Below are positions 25,374 to 34,328 of a stretch of DNA of 64,000 nt, in pieces. The notes beneath the pieces are model-generated. The model was not told where the DNA came from, did not search any database, and saw only the letters and a program-made list of their open reading frames with translations. The translations under genes were made by a program, and so were the position numbers. The DNA comes from Ferrovibrio sp. (GTDB taxonomy: Bacteria; Pseudomonadota; Alphaproteobacteria; Ferrovibrionales; Ferrovibrionaceae), in NCBI RefSeq assembly GCF_019636075.1, contig NZ_JAHBYG010000011.1:1-64000 (forward strand). Direction: 5' to 3'. The number at the start of each line of letters is the position of its first letter. The first letter of the stretch is position 1.

Positions 25374-26378
25374 TCAGACGTAAAGACCAACGGCAAGTTC
25401 TCGCCGCTCGGGGAATGGACTCTGATGGGCGAAATCGACCGCAGCCTTGAATTCCGCCTCAATGGCAGCACGCTTGGCTGCAATCGTTTCAGCGTCGAGC
25501 AAACCCTCTGCCAGCAACCGCTCTTCTTGTATGCGCAAAGGGCAGCGCGCGGTCCAACGCTCGAATTCGCCGTCGGGGCGGAAATCGAGGTGCGTATCAG
25601 ATAATGGGCCGCAATGTTCGAGCCAGCGGTAGGTCATCAATTCCAGCAAAACCGGCCCCTCGCCCGCACGCAGATCGTCAAAAGCACTGGCCGCGCGACG
25701 ATATACGGCTTCAACATCCTGGCCATCTTCCTGATCGGCGCGTATGCCGTGGCCATGCGCCAGGTCCGTGATGGACCGAAGATTAGATTGCCGAACCGAC
25801 ATTGGCGTATTTACCGAGTAGAGATTGTTCTCGCAAACAAACAAGACCGGCAGGTGATTCAGTGCAGCGAAATTGACGCTTTCATGAAACAGCCCGGTCT
25901 CAACCGCCCCATCGCCAAAGCAGATTATCGAAAGCGCTTGCTCCCCACGCAGCCAAGCGCTGTAACTGGCACCAACACCAATTGGCATCGTGCTGCCAAC
26001 GATGGGCACACAGCCGAGGAAATTCACTTCCGTGGCAATCAGATGCATGGAGCCGCCCTTACCGCCGGCACAGCCGGTAGCTTTTCCATACAACTCGGCC
26101 ATCATGCGCTTGAGATCGCCCCCCTTGCAGAGATAATGCGCATGCGAGCGATGCGCACTGATGGCATAATCTTCACGTCGTGCATGGGCGAAAACGCCAA
26201 CCGCAGCCGCTTCCTGACCGATGCTGAAATGCGTGGGGCAACGCATCTGCTGCTCGTCACGATACAAGCGAGCGATGCCTTCCTCGAGCATCCTCACCCG
26301 CAGCAAATCATCATACAGCCGAATGCGCGTCTCTCGATCCAATACGACGGGCGGCGCAGACCGCTTCATGTTGCTCAT
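25374..26378 (-). CDS. Thiamine-diphosphate-dependent dehydrogenase E1 alpha subunit-like
   Basis: 334 residues. THFSIGQEA, HRSHAHYLCKGGD and GGKGGSMHL are alpha-chain hallmarks, and the thiamine-diphosphate/Mg motif spans GDGAVETGLF to FVCENN. Pyruvate or acetoin dehydrogenase E1 decarboxylates a 2-oxoacid and passes the acyl group to E2. With no E2/E3 here, the pair may transfer a decarboxylated two-carbon unit directly to a sugar aldehyde or ketone, as other thiamine enzymes do for branched sugars, or supply an aldehyde; this is inference. The start at 26378 has a GAGAGAGG sequence upstream. Confidence 0.88.
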   Translation of the reverse strand: MSNMKRSAPPVVLDRETRIRLYDDLLRVRMLEEGIARLYRDEQQMRCPTHFSIGQEAAAVGVFAHARREDYAISAHRSHAHYLCKGGDLKRMMAELYGKATGCAGGKGGSMHLIATEVNFLGCVPIVGSTMPIGVGASYSAWLRGEQALSIICFGDGAVETGLFHESVNFAALNHLPVLFVCENNLYSVNTPMSVRQSNLRSITDLAHGHGIRADQEDGQDVEAVYRRAASAFDDLRAGEGPVLLELMTYRWLEHCGPLSDTHLDFRPDGEFERWTARCPLRIQEERLLAEGLLDAETIAAKRAAIEAEFKAAVDFAHQSPFPERRELAVGLYV

Positions 26379-26506
26379 CTTGCAGGGCCTCTCTCGCCTT
26401 CGGCTAGCTTCTTTAGTGTTCCCTAGAACGCAGGCTGAATAATATATTTGGACAAGGGATATTCAACTGTTGAGGTTGATAAAGCCAGGTCAACCGCCTG
26501 AGCGCA

Positions 26507-28393
26507 TCAATCAAAACTGGGAAGGATATCGCCAACCAGCCCCAACCCACGCTCCAACAACTCATCATAGGGGTCTACCAGCCTAAGCGCCCCGGTCATA
26601 CCGGCTATTTGCGCCGCATGATCGCCGATCTTGGCCGCCCTACGCTCCTCTTCCAGATGGCCGTCAACAAAATCAGCAGGCAGTGCTTGGCGGATAGCAG
26701 CATTAGCTTCCGCCTCTGAGGCATAAACCCTGCCCTCCAACTCAACAAGGCTACCGCTGAACATATGGAAACGGTATTGGCCGGGATGAATCTCGATCAG
26801 GTAGGCCACCGGAACTACGCCAAGCCGCAGCCATATCCGATCGGTATGCGAACCATGGCGACTAGCATTCATCTGATTTAAACGCCGTCGATAGGATTGC
26901 AGTTTTTCTGGGTAGGCCGGGCCAGCCTGCAACATGCGCTTCTCAGTCAAGCGAAGGGCATTGCGATAAAGGGCAATATCATAACGGTTATGCAGACAAG
27001 CCGCCGCTAGGGTTTCGGCATCCCATTCTATGGGCTCCAGGCCGCCACTGGTATTGAGCGTCTCGGATACATAGGGCTGATAGCCCATCTCCATACCTAG
27101 AAGCGCCATAGTGGCCTCTAGGTTGCCCGTTGTGCCGGCTATAACCCTGGCATCTGAAAGGTGCTGGTTGGCTTTGATGAACACGCTATCGTCTACGCCA
27201 CCGATAAAGCGCCGGTTCCCCTCGAAGATCGTTGGATCTCCGGCAAGATAGCGAGCCTGAAGATTGTCTATCGAGCGATCAACGCCTCGCATGACATATT
27301 GTTTGAAACTTATATTGTGGTCCTCGATAAAATCATGCAGGTAGGAATTCCGATAATTACGATAATAACGATAAGCGGACATGATCCGCGCCAGCGGATT
27401 GCGCAAGATAATCAAGTAGCGCCAATCGCTAGACAGTTTTTCATGCAAACCATACGGCATGTGGCCATATATCAGCCGCATGCTGCGCTGACGATCTGGG
27501 GGCAATTCACTGAACAGGCGGAATGTGGAATGGTCTTCGGGGCCGGCTAACGTGAGCGCCTCGGGAACGCAGCGCCGCAAAGCCTGCGTAACGCTCACGC
27601 CCGCGGTTTTAGGCACATGCAGGAATATCAGGCAGGGCCGTGCAAGGCAGTCCACACTATCCAGCGTGGCCGGTTCAGTAATAGGAACGGCTGCTATCGG
27701 CACATCGGGCATAACAGTGGCGCGCGGTGTAGTCGGCTTCCGCCTGCTACGCGCCAATTCACGTGCCTGCTCGAAGAGCGAAACACCTGGTTGATTGCGC
27801 TGACGGAGCAATTCATAGGTGCCCGCCGAGACCGACGGCAACTCCGGCAAGCGAAGTTCATCAGGGTTGAGATAAACCGCCGGCCAGCCCATGGCTACAG
27901 CCAATTCCGGCAGATCGGCTTCAGCCTCTTCGACTATACCGACATGAAGAAAATAGCTTCGCAAATGATGCAGCGCCGCAGCCACTTCCGACGGCCCGAC
28001 CACGCTAGTTCCTGCCGGTCGCCCAAGAAGCAGCGCTACCGCCTGATTATCGGCCTTGCCGCTTTCATCGAGTCTGATGAAATCCTCGAAGGGTAATTCG
28101 CTACCTCCATCACGCCACCCCTCGGCATATATCCGTAACGCTGCGCTAACGGGATTTGAAAGATAGACCACATAATCGCATGCATTTGCTATCAATTCAT
28201 GCAAGCCAAAAAAGAAGTCCCCCTTGATGGCAAGCAGCCGCCCTCTCTGTTCAGGCGTAAGGGTATCGAAATTTTCGGTCCAATCCGAGCGATAGCGCAG
28301 CACGGTAGTTTCAGGCAGATTGCGCGCCAACAGGCTCGGCAACGGGCCCAGGATCATTCCGGGAGGCTGCATAACAAGAAGCGTGCGGCTCAT
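26507..28393 (-). CDS. Sulfotransferase-domain protein with extra N- and C-terminal regions
   Basis: 628 residues. A Sulfotransfer_2-type core occupies roughly residues 250-480: the 5'-phosphosulfate loop is IFLHVPKTAGVSV and the 3'-phosphate-binding segment is ILRNPLARIMSAYRYY, so the donor should be PAPS. The first ~240 residues resemble no family I recognise, and about 140 residues follow the core. It probably sulfates the glycan made by the locus. The stop-start overlap with the SGNH gene (ATGA at 28390) argues for joint expression. A second sulfotransferase domain sits at the end of the 47916-50264 gene. Confidence 0.8.
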   Translation of the reverse strand: MSRTLLVMQPPGMILGPLPSLLARNLPETTVLRYRSDWTENFDTLTPEQRGRLLAIKGDFFFGLHELIANACDYVVYLSNPVSAALRIYAEGWRDGGSELPFEDFIRLDESGKADNQAVALLLGRPAGTSVVGPSEVAAALHHLRSYFLHVGIVEEAEADLPELAVAMGWPAVYLNPDELRLPELPSVSAGTYELLRQRNQPGVSLFEQARELARSRRKPTTPRATVMPDVPIAAVPITEPATLDSVDCLARPCLIFLHVPKTAGVSVTQALRRCVPEALTLAGPEDHSTFRLFSELPPDRQRSMRLIYGHMPYGLHEKLSSDWRYLIILRNPLARIMSAYRYYRNYRNSYLHDFIEDHNISFKQYVMRGVDRSIDNLQARYLAGDPTIFEGNRRFIGGVDDSVFIKANQHLSDARVIAGTTGNLEATMALLGMEMGYQPYVSETLNTSGGLEPIEWDAETLAAACLHNRYDIALYRNALRLTEKRMLQAGPAYPEKLQSYRRRLNQMNASRHGSHTDRIWLRLGVVPVAYLIEIHPGQYRFHMFSGSLVELEGRVYASEAEANAAIRQALPADFVDGHLEEERRAAKIGDHAAQIAGMTGALRLVDPYDELLERGLGLVGDILPSFD

Positions 28394-29622
28394 TTGCGGA
28401 TCAACCCACGGGCTTCGAGGCCATTTGCCGCTGCTTCGGCATAGACTTTCATGCCAAGGAGCGATGGATGGGAGTCGATCGCGGTACGGCCAATTTGCCT
28501 GACATCCCCGATCGGGTTGAAATTATTGATTGTTTCGATCGGCGGCTGACCGACAATATCGGTTAGGCTTTGCAGCAAGGCGTTTTCCTGAGATCCCAAA
28601 CGATATTCCTGGCCAGAAATAAGTTCTTGAACCGTTGCAAGGTGCATCAGTACAACCGGAATGCCTAGCGCCGCAAGCCGCTCCATTCCCTTCCCGAACC
28701 GTTCGTCGCGGCGAAAATCCAACATTTTATGCCGAGGATTCTGCGACCCTCGGGCGCGCAGCCGAAGCGTGGCAAAGGAATCGCCCTTCATGAGGCGATC
28801 GAGCAAGGTGGAAAAGCTCGGGTCGTAGAAATCCATCCGTAAACCCGAGCGCGCCTGAGCCTCGCGCGCCACGGCTTCCATGGTCTCGAACACCTTGTCT
28901 CCGGGCTGGCGTCCTCGGTGCACGACAGTCTTGCACCATTCTTCCGTGGCGGCTGAATGCATGATGGCGGTATCGGCGGAAACCGAGAGGTCGGGATGCG
29001 GCTTAGGATCGGTGGTGGTAAGAATGCGTTCACGGCCATCGACCACAGTAGCGGTGCGCCAAAAACGATCACGCGTCAGGTCGTCGGTGATGAAGGCGAT
29101 GACGATCAAGTCCGGCTTCTGCTGCTCGGCCTTAACCGCCGCCATATCTATCATCTGCAATATCCCATAACCATCGCGACCGTAATTCACGACATGGCTG
29201 CGTTTGCCGCTGCGCCGGTCCAATTCCTGCTGCAGAAAATTCGGCCAGGTCAGATCGCCTTCCTGCTGGGCCGTGAATGAATCACCGAACACCAGAACCT
29301 TAATATCGGCCGAGGCATAGTCGCCATCGATGCGTCCGATATTACCCTGCGAGTTGGTCCACCAGCTCCAGCAAGATGTTATGCGGCCGGCCGCGCTGGA
29401 GCCCCCATGAATGGTCCCCGGCACATACTCATAGCCGAACTCGAGATTGAAGCGCCAAGGAGACTGCTGGAAAAACCATAAATCCGGCGGGTTGCCGGAG
29501 GATGCAATAAAATGTTCAGGGTATTGCGACGACAACAGGTAGCGATGGCCGAGTTCGAGCAGCACAAAGCCTATGGCCATGCTGAACATCAACAGGATGC
29601 CTTCCAGAAACCTGCTCTTCAT
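28390..29622 (-). CDS. Membrane-anchored SGNH-hydrolase-like protein
   Basis: 410 residues. One N-terminal membrane segment (ILLMFSMAIGFVLLELG) is followed by an SGNH/GDSL fold: block I VFGDSFTAQ with the serine, and late IDSHPSLLG providing the Asp/His pair. It is clearly paralogous to 43362-44615 (shared GRDGYG-LQM and TDD-RDRFWRTA stretches). Such periplasm-facing SGNH proteins often O-acetylate or deacetylate polysaccharides (AlgX/AlgJ-like). Divergent from the Nudix gene 95 bp away. Confidence 0.78.
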   Translation of the reverse strand: MKSRFLEGILLMFSMAIGFVLLELGHRYLLSSQYPEHFIASSGNPPDLWFFQQSPWRFNLEFGYEYVPGTIHGGSSAAGRITSCWSWWTNSQGNIGRIDGDYASADIKVLVFGDSFTAQQEGDLTWPNFLQQELDRRSGKRSHVVNYGRDGYGILQMIDMAAVKAEQQKPDLIVIAFITDDLTRDRFWRTATVVDGRERILTTTDPKPHPDLSVSADTAIMHSAATEEWCKTVVHRGRQPGDKVFETMEAVAREAQARSGLRMDFYDPSFSTLLDRLMKGDSFATLRLRARGSQNPRHKMLDFRRDERFGKGMERLAALGIPVVLMHLATVQELISGQEYRLGSQENALLQSLTDIVGQPPIETINNFNPIGDVRQIGRTAIDSHPSLLGMKVYAEAAANGLEARGLIRK

Positions 29623-29717
29623 GCCGCTACCAGATTATGCATATGGCCGAATGCCCCTATCTTCCAACAAATACAAGCAGATTTTATTGTAAATGCAGCC
29701 GGCAGCAACAGCTGTTC

Positions 29718-30674
29718 ATGATTTATTCTCATCGTTGCGGGCCTCTTGAGCGACCTGGCCTTGCCCAGTGGCTTATCCAGCCGCTAGTACTTTTCCTTCA
29801 ATATATAACGCCGCAGGATCGCATGGCTCTTCTCGACCGCATCACCGAATGCAACGCACAGAGCTTGGCAGATATGGTGCCACTGCATTTCCGCTCTGCT
29901 CAAATCGGTTGGATCGACCCATTGATGTTGCCGCGTCTGCAAGCAGAAACCGCTGTCTTCCTGATGCAAGCAGGAATTCTGACGATCCGCGATGATCTGG
30001 GCGACCTTACAGCCACAGGAGATGCCCTCGATACCGCCCTGCGCCGGGTATATGAGCGCGATCCGACCGGTTTCGGTCGTTGGTGCCCGGATTATACGCC
30101 TGTGCTGGAATTCGATAGCGGGAAGTCTCTTTTCCGATTGCAGCGCGCGGCTATACCAGCCTTAGGGATCATGGCTGGCGGGGTTCATCTGAATGGCTTC
30201 TCCGGTCGAGGCAGCAAACAACGCCTATGGGTGGCACGCCGGGCCCAACATATCGCGGCACAACCCGGTAAGCTCGACCAAATTGCCGCCGGTTTCTTGC
30301 CACATGACGAGGATCCCAGGATCAAACTCATCGAGGAAGCCGAGGAAGAAGCTGGCATTCCAAAACCGCTCATGATGCAGGCCCACCAAACAGGCATTGT
30401 CAGCTACCGGATGCGGAGGCCACTTGGACTGCAGATCGGCCTGATTCAATGCTTTGATCTTGAATTGCCGGAAGACTTCACTCCCAGAAATACCGATGGC
30501 GAGGTGGAGGGATTCTTCGCGCTAACACCCAAAGAGTTGATCGAGGTTCTGGCGGAAGGACAAAATTTCAAATTCGATTGCGCCTTGGTGGCAATAGATT
30601 TCCTTATCCGCCATGGTTGGCTGACATCCGAGCGTGACGACTATATTGCTCTCTGCCGCGGGCTTAGGCACTAG
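29718..30674 (+). CDS. Nudix hydrolase with DUF4743-type N-terminus
   Basis: 318 residues from the ATG at 29718 (MIYSHRCGPLERP); an open frame reaches back to 29637 but lacks the family pattern. The C-terminal half holds a Nudix box of the Tnr3 kind: GFLPHDE, seven residues, EEAEEEAGI, with Glu in place of the usual Arg. The N-terminal half resembles the DUF4743 region that precedes Nudix domains in thiamine-pyrophosphokinase-like proteins. It may hydrolyse a thiamine-diphosphate derivative or another nucleotide; presence of a thiamine-dependent E1 pair 3 kb away is suggestive only. Convergent with the HlyD gene. Confidence 0.78.
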   Translation: MIYSHRCGPLERPGLAQWLIQPLVLFLQYITPQDRMALLDRITECNAQSLADMVPLHFRSAQIGWIDPLMLPRLQAETAVFLMQAGILTIRDDLGDLTATGDALDTALRRVYERDPTGFGRWCPDYTPVLEFDSGKSLFRLQRAAIPALGIMAGGVHLNGFSGRGSKQRLWVARRAQHIAAQPGKLDQIAAGFLPHDEDPRIKLIEEAEEEAGIPKPLMMQAHQTGIVSYRMRRPLGLQIGLIQCFDLELPEDFTPRNTDGEVEGFFALTPKELIEVLAEGQNFKFDCALVAIDFLIRHGWLTSERDDYIALCRGLRH

Positions 30675-30695
30675 AAAACAATACGGAAGCCAAAA

Positions 30696-32096
30696 TCAAC
30701 GTTCGCGCAGGCTTTCATCCCGATGCCGCGCAATCGGTGAAAGCAGATAATCTATAACGCGACGACGATCTGTCTTGATCTCCGCGGTCAACGCCATTCC
30801 CGGCGAAAGTTTTACCTCACGCCCGGCCACTTCAACGTATTCCTGATCAAGAGCGATACGCGCGATATATACGAGTCCTCGCGTCTCATCTTGTATCGCA
30901 TCGCTGGAAACCGTATCGACACGGCCGGCTACCGTGCCATATTTGGTGAAAGGGAAAGCTTCAAGCTTCACTTCGACGGGTTGTCCAGGCTGCACAAAGC
31001 CGATGTCACGATTCAACAATTTGACTTCCGCGAAGATCGGCATGTCGGCAGGAACAATCACCATCAATGGCTGTGCCGACGTTACCACGCCGCCGATCGT
31101 ATTTATCGCGAGCTGTTGCACCACACCGGCAGTTGGGGCCGACAAACGCTGCTGCCCCTCTCGAGTACTGACCTTGAGCAATTCCTCGGTGAGTGATGCA
31201 ATTTTCCGGTCCACCTCGGTCAATTGCGTAAGAACATTCTTACGATATTCAGATTGATATTGGCGCACCTGTTTTTCCAATGCCGCAATGCTGGCATTGC
31301 TTTCCTCTCGCTTATGGCGCAAAGAAACCAATTCATGCTCTTGTTCTACCTGTTGCTGCTGCAATTCCAGAAGCAGCAAACGCGAGCCGAATCCTTTTTC
31401 AGCAAGTTCGCGCCGCGCATCGACACGCTGGCGCAGCAAAGGCAGAGCCTTCTCTGCTCGCTCTATACTGGTTTCCAGCGTACGCCGCTCCGCGCGGCGA
31501 CGAGCCATTTCATCGGTCAGGCTTGCCTGGCGGGCATTGTATTCCTCGACCTGGCTTAACAGCAGAGCCCGACTGCCAGTACGAAGCGCCTCGGGAATAA
31601 TGCTCGAAGGTTGAAAATGTGCCAAGGGTGCATCCGGATGAAGCGCCGCGCGTAACCGCGATGCCTCAGCCTCGCTAGTTACAAGGTCCGATTCCAGCCG
31701 CCGTTGATCTGCGTTCACCGCTGCGGTGTCGAGTTCGATCAACAAATCTCCAGCGCGCACAGACTGGCCGTCCTGGATATGGATAGCGCGCACGATCCCA
31801 GCCTCCAAAGGCTGCACGAGCTTCACTTTGCCGGCTGGAACCAACCGGCCTTCGGCCACCGCGACAACATCGAGTTGGCCGATGAAAGACCAGCCTATAG
31901 CCACCGCAATGAGCGCAGCCAAACTCCAGAATAAAAGCCGCGCCGTTGGCGAGGGTGGCGTTTCCAATAATTCAAGCGCAGCAGGCAGAAAGGCCGTTTC
32001 GTCTCGGCCACGCGCCGTGCGGGCCGGTAGACTGCGTTCGTGCGCCAAAGCAGCGGCCGTCACGCCCGCAATGCGTCTGAGACTATCAAACGGCAT
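30696..32096 (-). CDS. HlyD-family periplasmic adaptor of a type I secretion system
   Basis: 466 residues: a cytoplasmic N-terminus, one membrane helix (ARLLFWSLAALIAVAIGWSF), lipoyl-like segments (GRLVPAGKVKLVQPLEAG), long coiled-coil hairpin of Glu/Arg/Leu-rich helices (residues ~150-320), then the barrel domain with GFVQPGQPVEVKLEAFPFTKYG and the C-terminal GMALTAEIKTDRRRVIDYLLSP. This is the standard membrane-fusion protein linking the ABC exporter to an outer-membrane TolC channel. It overlaps the ABC gene by 11 bp. No TolC homologue is in the window. Confidence 0.93.
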   Translation of the reverse strand: MPFDSLRRIAGVTAAALAHERSLPARTARGRDETAFLPAALELLETPPSPTARLLFWSLAALIAVAIGWSFIGQLDVVAVAEGRLVPAGKVKLVQPLEAGIVRAIHIQDGQSVRAGDLLIELDTAAVNADQRRLESDLVTSEAEASRLRAALHPDAPLAHFQPSSIIPEALRTGSRALLLSQVEEYNARQASLTDEMARRRAERRTLETSIERAEKALPLLRQRVDARRELAEKGFGSRLLLLELQQQQVEQEHELVSLRHKREESNASIAALEKQVRQYQSEYRKNVLTQLTEVDRKIASLTEELLKVSTREGQQRLSAPTAGVVQQLAINTIGGVVTSAQPLMVIVPADMPIFAEVKLLNRDIGFVQPGQPVEVKLEAFPFTKYGTVAGRVDTVSSDAIQDETRGLVYIARIALDQEYVEVAGREVKLSPGMALTAEIKTDRRRVIDYLLSPIARHRDESLRER

Positions 32097-34245
32097 GAAT
32101 GCCTCCCGCTTGGAGGCGGTACATAGCAGCGAAACGCCCGCCTTTATGCAGCAATTCCTCTGGCTTGCCGTCTTCCACGATCACGCCCTGATCCAGTAAC
32201 ACCACACGATCTGCGCTGCGCACGGCAGAAAGCCGGTGCGCAACAATCAAGACCGTACGCCCCTGGCGTATCTGGCTCATGTTTCGTTGAATCGCGAGTT
32301 CGGATTCCACGTCAAGCGCACTTGTCGCCTCATCGAATATCAGGATACGCGGATCTATTGCCAAAGCGCGTGCTATGGCCAAACGTTGGCGCTGGCCACC
32401 GGAAATATTGAAACCGCGCTCGCCCACTAGCGTGTCATATCCTTGCGGCATAGCCATGATAAAATCATGCGCTCCTGCAAGCTTAGCTACATGGATCACC
32501 TGATCGAGCGCCAAACCCGGATTAGCCAAGGCTATATTCTCGCGCACGCTGCCGGAAAAAAGTACGTTTTCCTGCAATACAACGCCGATCTGGCGGCGTA
32601 GCCCAATTACATCCACCCCCGCGATATCCATACCATCCAACAACACACGACCGCCCTGGGGGGCATAAAGCCGCTGCACCAGCTTGGTCAATGTGCTTTT
32701 GCCCGAACCGGAAGGTCCGACAATGCCCAGCACCTGTCCCGCCGGCACATGCAACCCGATCTGTCGCAATACGTCGGGGCCATCGGCAGTATATCGGAAG
32801 GTGACGCGGTCGAAACCGATCTCCCCACGCAGAATAGGTAACGACGCACGCCCAGTCCGCAACCCCGCCTCGCCGGGTACATTCATGATGTCACCCAACC
32901 GATCAACCGAAATCCTGGCCCTCTGGAAATCTTGCCATATCTGCGCCAGACGCAGGATTGGTGTGCTCACGCGACTTGCCAACATATTGAACGCGACCAA
33001 CTCCCCAACCGTGATAGCGCCTTCTATGACCAGCTTAGCGCCGAACCAGAGGGTGGCCGCGACCACAATTTTGTTGACCATTTGAGCCAATTGCCCGGCT
33101 ACATTGCCAAGAAAATTGGCGCGAAAGGATGCCCCGACATAGCCTGCGAGCAATTCCTCCCAACGGCGTTGCGTCTGCGGCTCGACAGCCATTGCCTTCA
33201 AGGTTTCAACGCCGCTGACGCGTTCGACGAGGAAAGACTGGCTCTCCGCGCCGCGCACAAAAGACTCTTCCAACCTACGACGCAGCATGGGCGTGACGAT
33301 GAACGACAGCAACACATAAACCGGTAACGATAGAAGCACGATCATCGAAAGAAAGCCGCTATACGCAAGCATTACCGCTATGAATACGATAGTGAAGGCG
33401 ACATCAACTGCAACCGAGAGAGCAGAACTGGTCAGAAAATTGCGGATCGTCTCTAATTCGCGCATTCGGGCTACGGTATCGCCCACTCGCCGAGCACCAA
33501 AATAGGCCAAGGGTAGGCTCAAAAGCCTGTCGAAGAGCCGAGCGCCAAGCTCTACATCGATACGGTTTGTAGTATGCGCCAGAAGGTAGGCCCGCAAGCC
33601 GCCGAAAATTGTCTCGAAAACCGAGATCACCAAAAAGGCAAACACCAGTACATCCAGCGTTGTGAGCGAGCGATGCACGAGGACCTTGTCGATCACGATC
33701 TGGAAAACGAAAGGTGCAGCTAAGGCCAAAAGCTGGATTAAGAAGGAGCCGAACAACACCTCGCCCAACAGGCCGCGATACTTTACCAGCGCAGGGATAA
33801 ACCAGGTGAAATCGAAGCGCCGCTGGTCGCCGGCCAGACTGGCGCGGCTTGCAAGCAGGATAAGCCTGCCGGTCCATGAGCCTTCGAATTCAGTCCTGGA
33901 GAGCGAGACTGGCCGTCCGTTGCCCTGATCCAGCACCAGAACAGCTTCTTTATCGGCTTCTGCACGCCGCGCCGCCAATAAAACGAACCGCCCATCGCGG
34001 CATTCGGCGATAGCCGGCAATTGCGTGCCGGCCAGCTTCTGCCAGTTGCTTTCGATCAACCTTGCTTTAAGGCCCAATTCCCGCCCGGCCCGCACGATCT
34101 CCGCAGCCCCGAGCATCTGCCCAGGGCGACCGAAGCGGTGTTGCAGTTGCTCAGGATCCATCGGCTGCCCAAACAGCCGCAGCAAAGCCGCGAGGCTGAA
34201 CAGGCCGGAATCTATATTCGGCAATGGGTTGATGCTGTCGCTCAT
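32086..34245 (-). CDS. Type I secretion ABC transporter (HlyB-like) with inactive C39-like domain
   Basis: 719 residues in the usual order: C39-like N-terminal domain (1-130), six membrane helices (~160-430), ATPase (~480-710) with Walker A GPSGSGKST, signature SGGQRQRLAIARAL and Walker B ILIFDEATSALD. The peptidase domain cannot cut: the active cysteine of the D-C-G motif is serine (D12-S13-G14), as expected for a transporter of C-terminally signalled RTX proteins, where the domain only holds the substrate. The RTX protease gene lies 83 bp upstream and is the obvious client; the giant repeat protein may be another. Confidence 0.95.
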   Translation of the reverse strand: MSDSINPLPNIDSGLFSLAALLRLFGQPMDPEQLQHRFGRPGQMLGAAEIVRAGRELGLKARLIESNWQKLAGTQLPAIAECRDGRFVLLAARRAEADKEAVLVLDQGNGRPVSLSRTEFEGSWTGRLILLASRASLAGDQRRFDFTWFIPALVKYRGLLGEVLFGSFLIQLLALAAPFVFQIVIDKVLVHRSLTTLDVLVFAFLVISVFETIFGGLRAYLLAHTTNRIDVELGARLFDRLLSLPLAYFGARRVGDTVARMRELETIRNFLTSSALSVAVDVAFTIVFIAVMLAYSGFLSMIVLLSLPVYVLLSFIVTPMLRRRLEESFVRGAESQSFLVERVSGVETLKAMAVEPQTQRRWEELLAGYVGASFRANFLGNVAGQLAQMVNKIVVAATLWFGAKLVIEGAITVGELVAFNMLASRVSTPILRLAQIWQDFQRARISVDRLGDIMNVPGEAGLRTGRASLPILRGEIGFDRVTFRYTADGPDVLRQIGLHVPAGQVLGIVGPSGSGKSTLTKLVQRLYAPQGGRVLLDGMDIAGVDVIGLRRQIGVVLQENVLFSGSVRENIALANPGLALDQVIHVAKLAGAHDFIMAMPQGYDTLVGERGFNISGGQRQRLAIARALAIDPRILIFDEATSALDVESELAIQRNMSQIRQGRTVLIVAHRLSAVRSADRVVLLDQGVIVEDGKPEELLHKGGRFAAMYRLQAGGIHAV

Positions 34246-34328
34246 GGGCGATTTCTACGATTTCGAGGTAACTAAGTTATTTCTTTTCCGGTAAAAAGCC
34301 ACGCTTTCCGATATGCCGCAAAGCAGCA

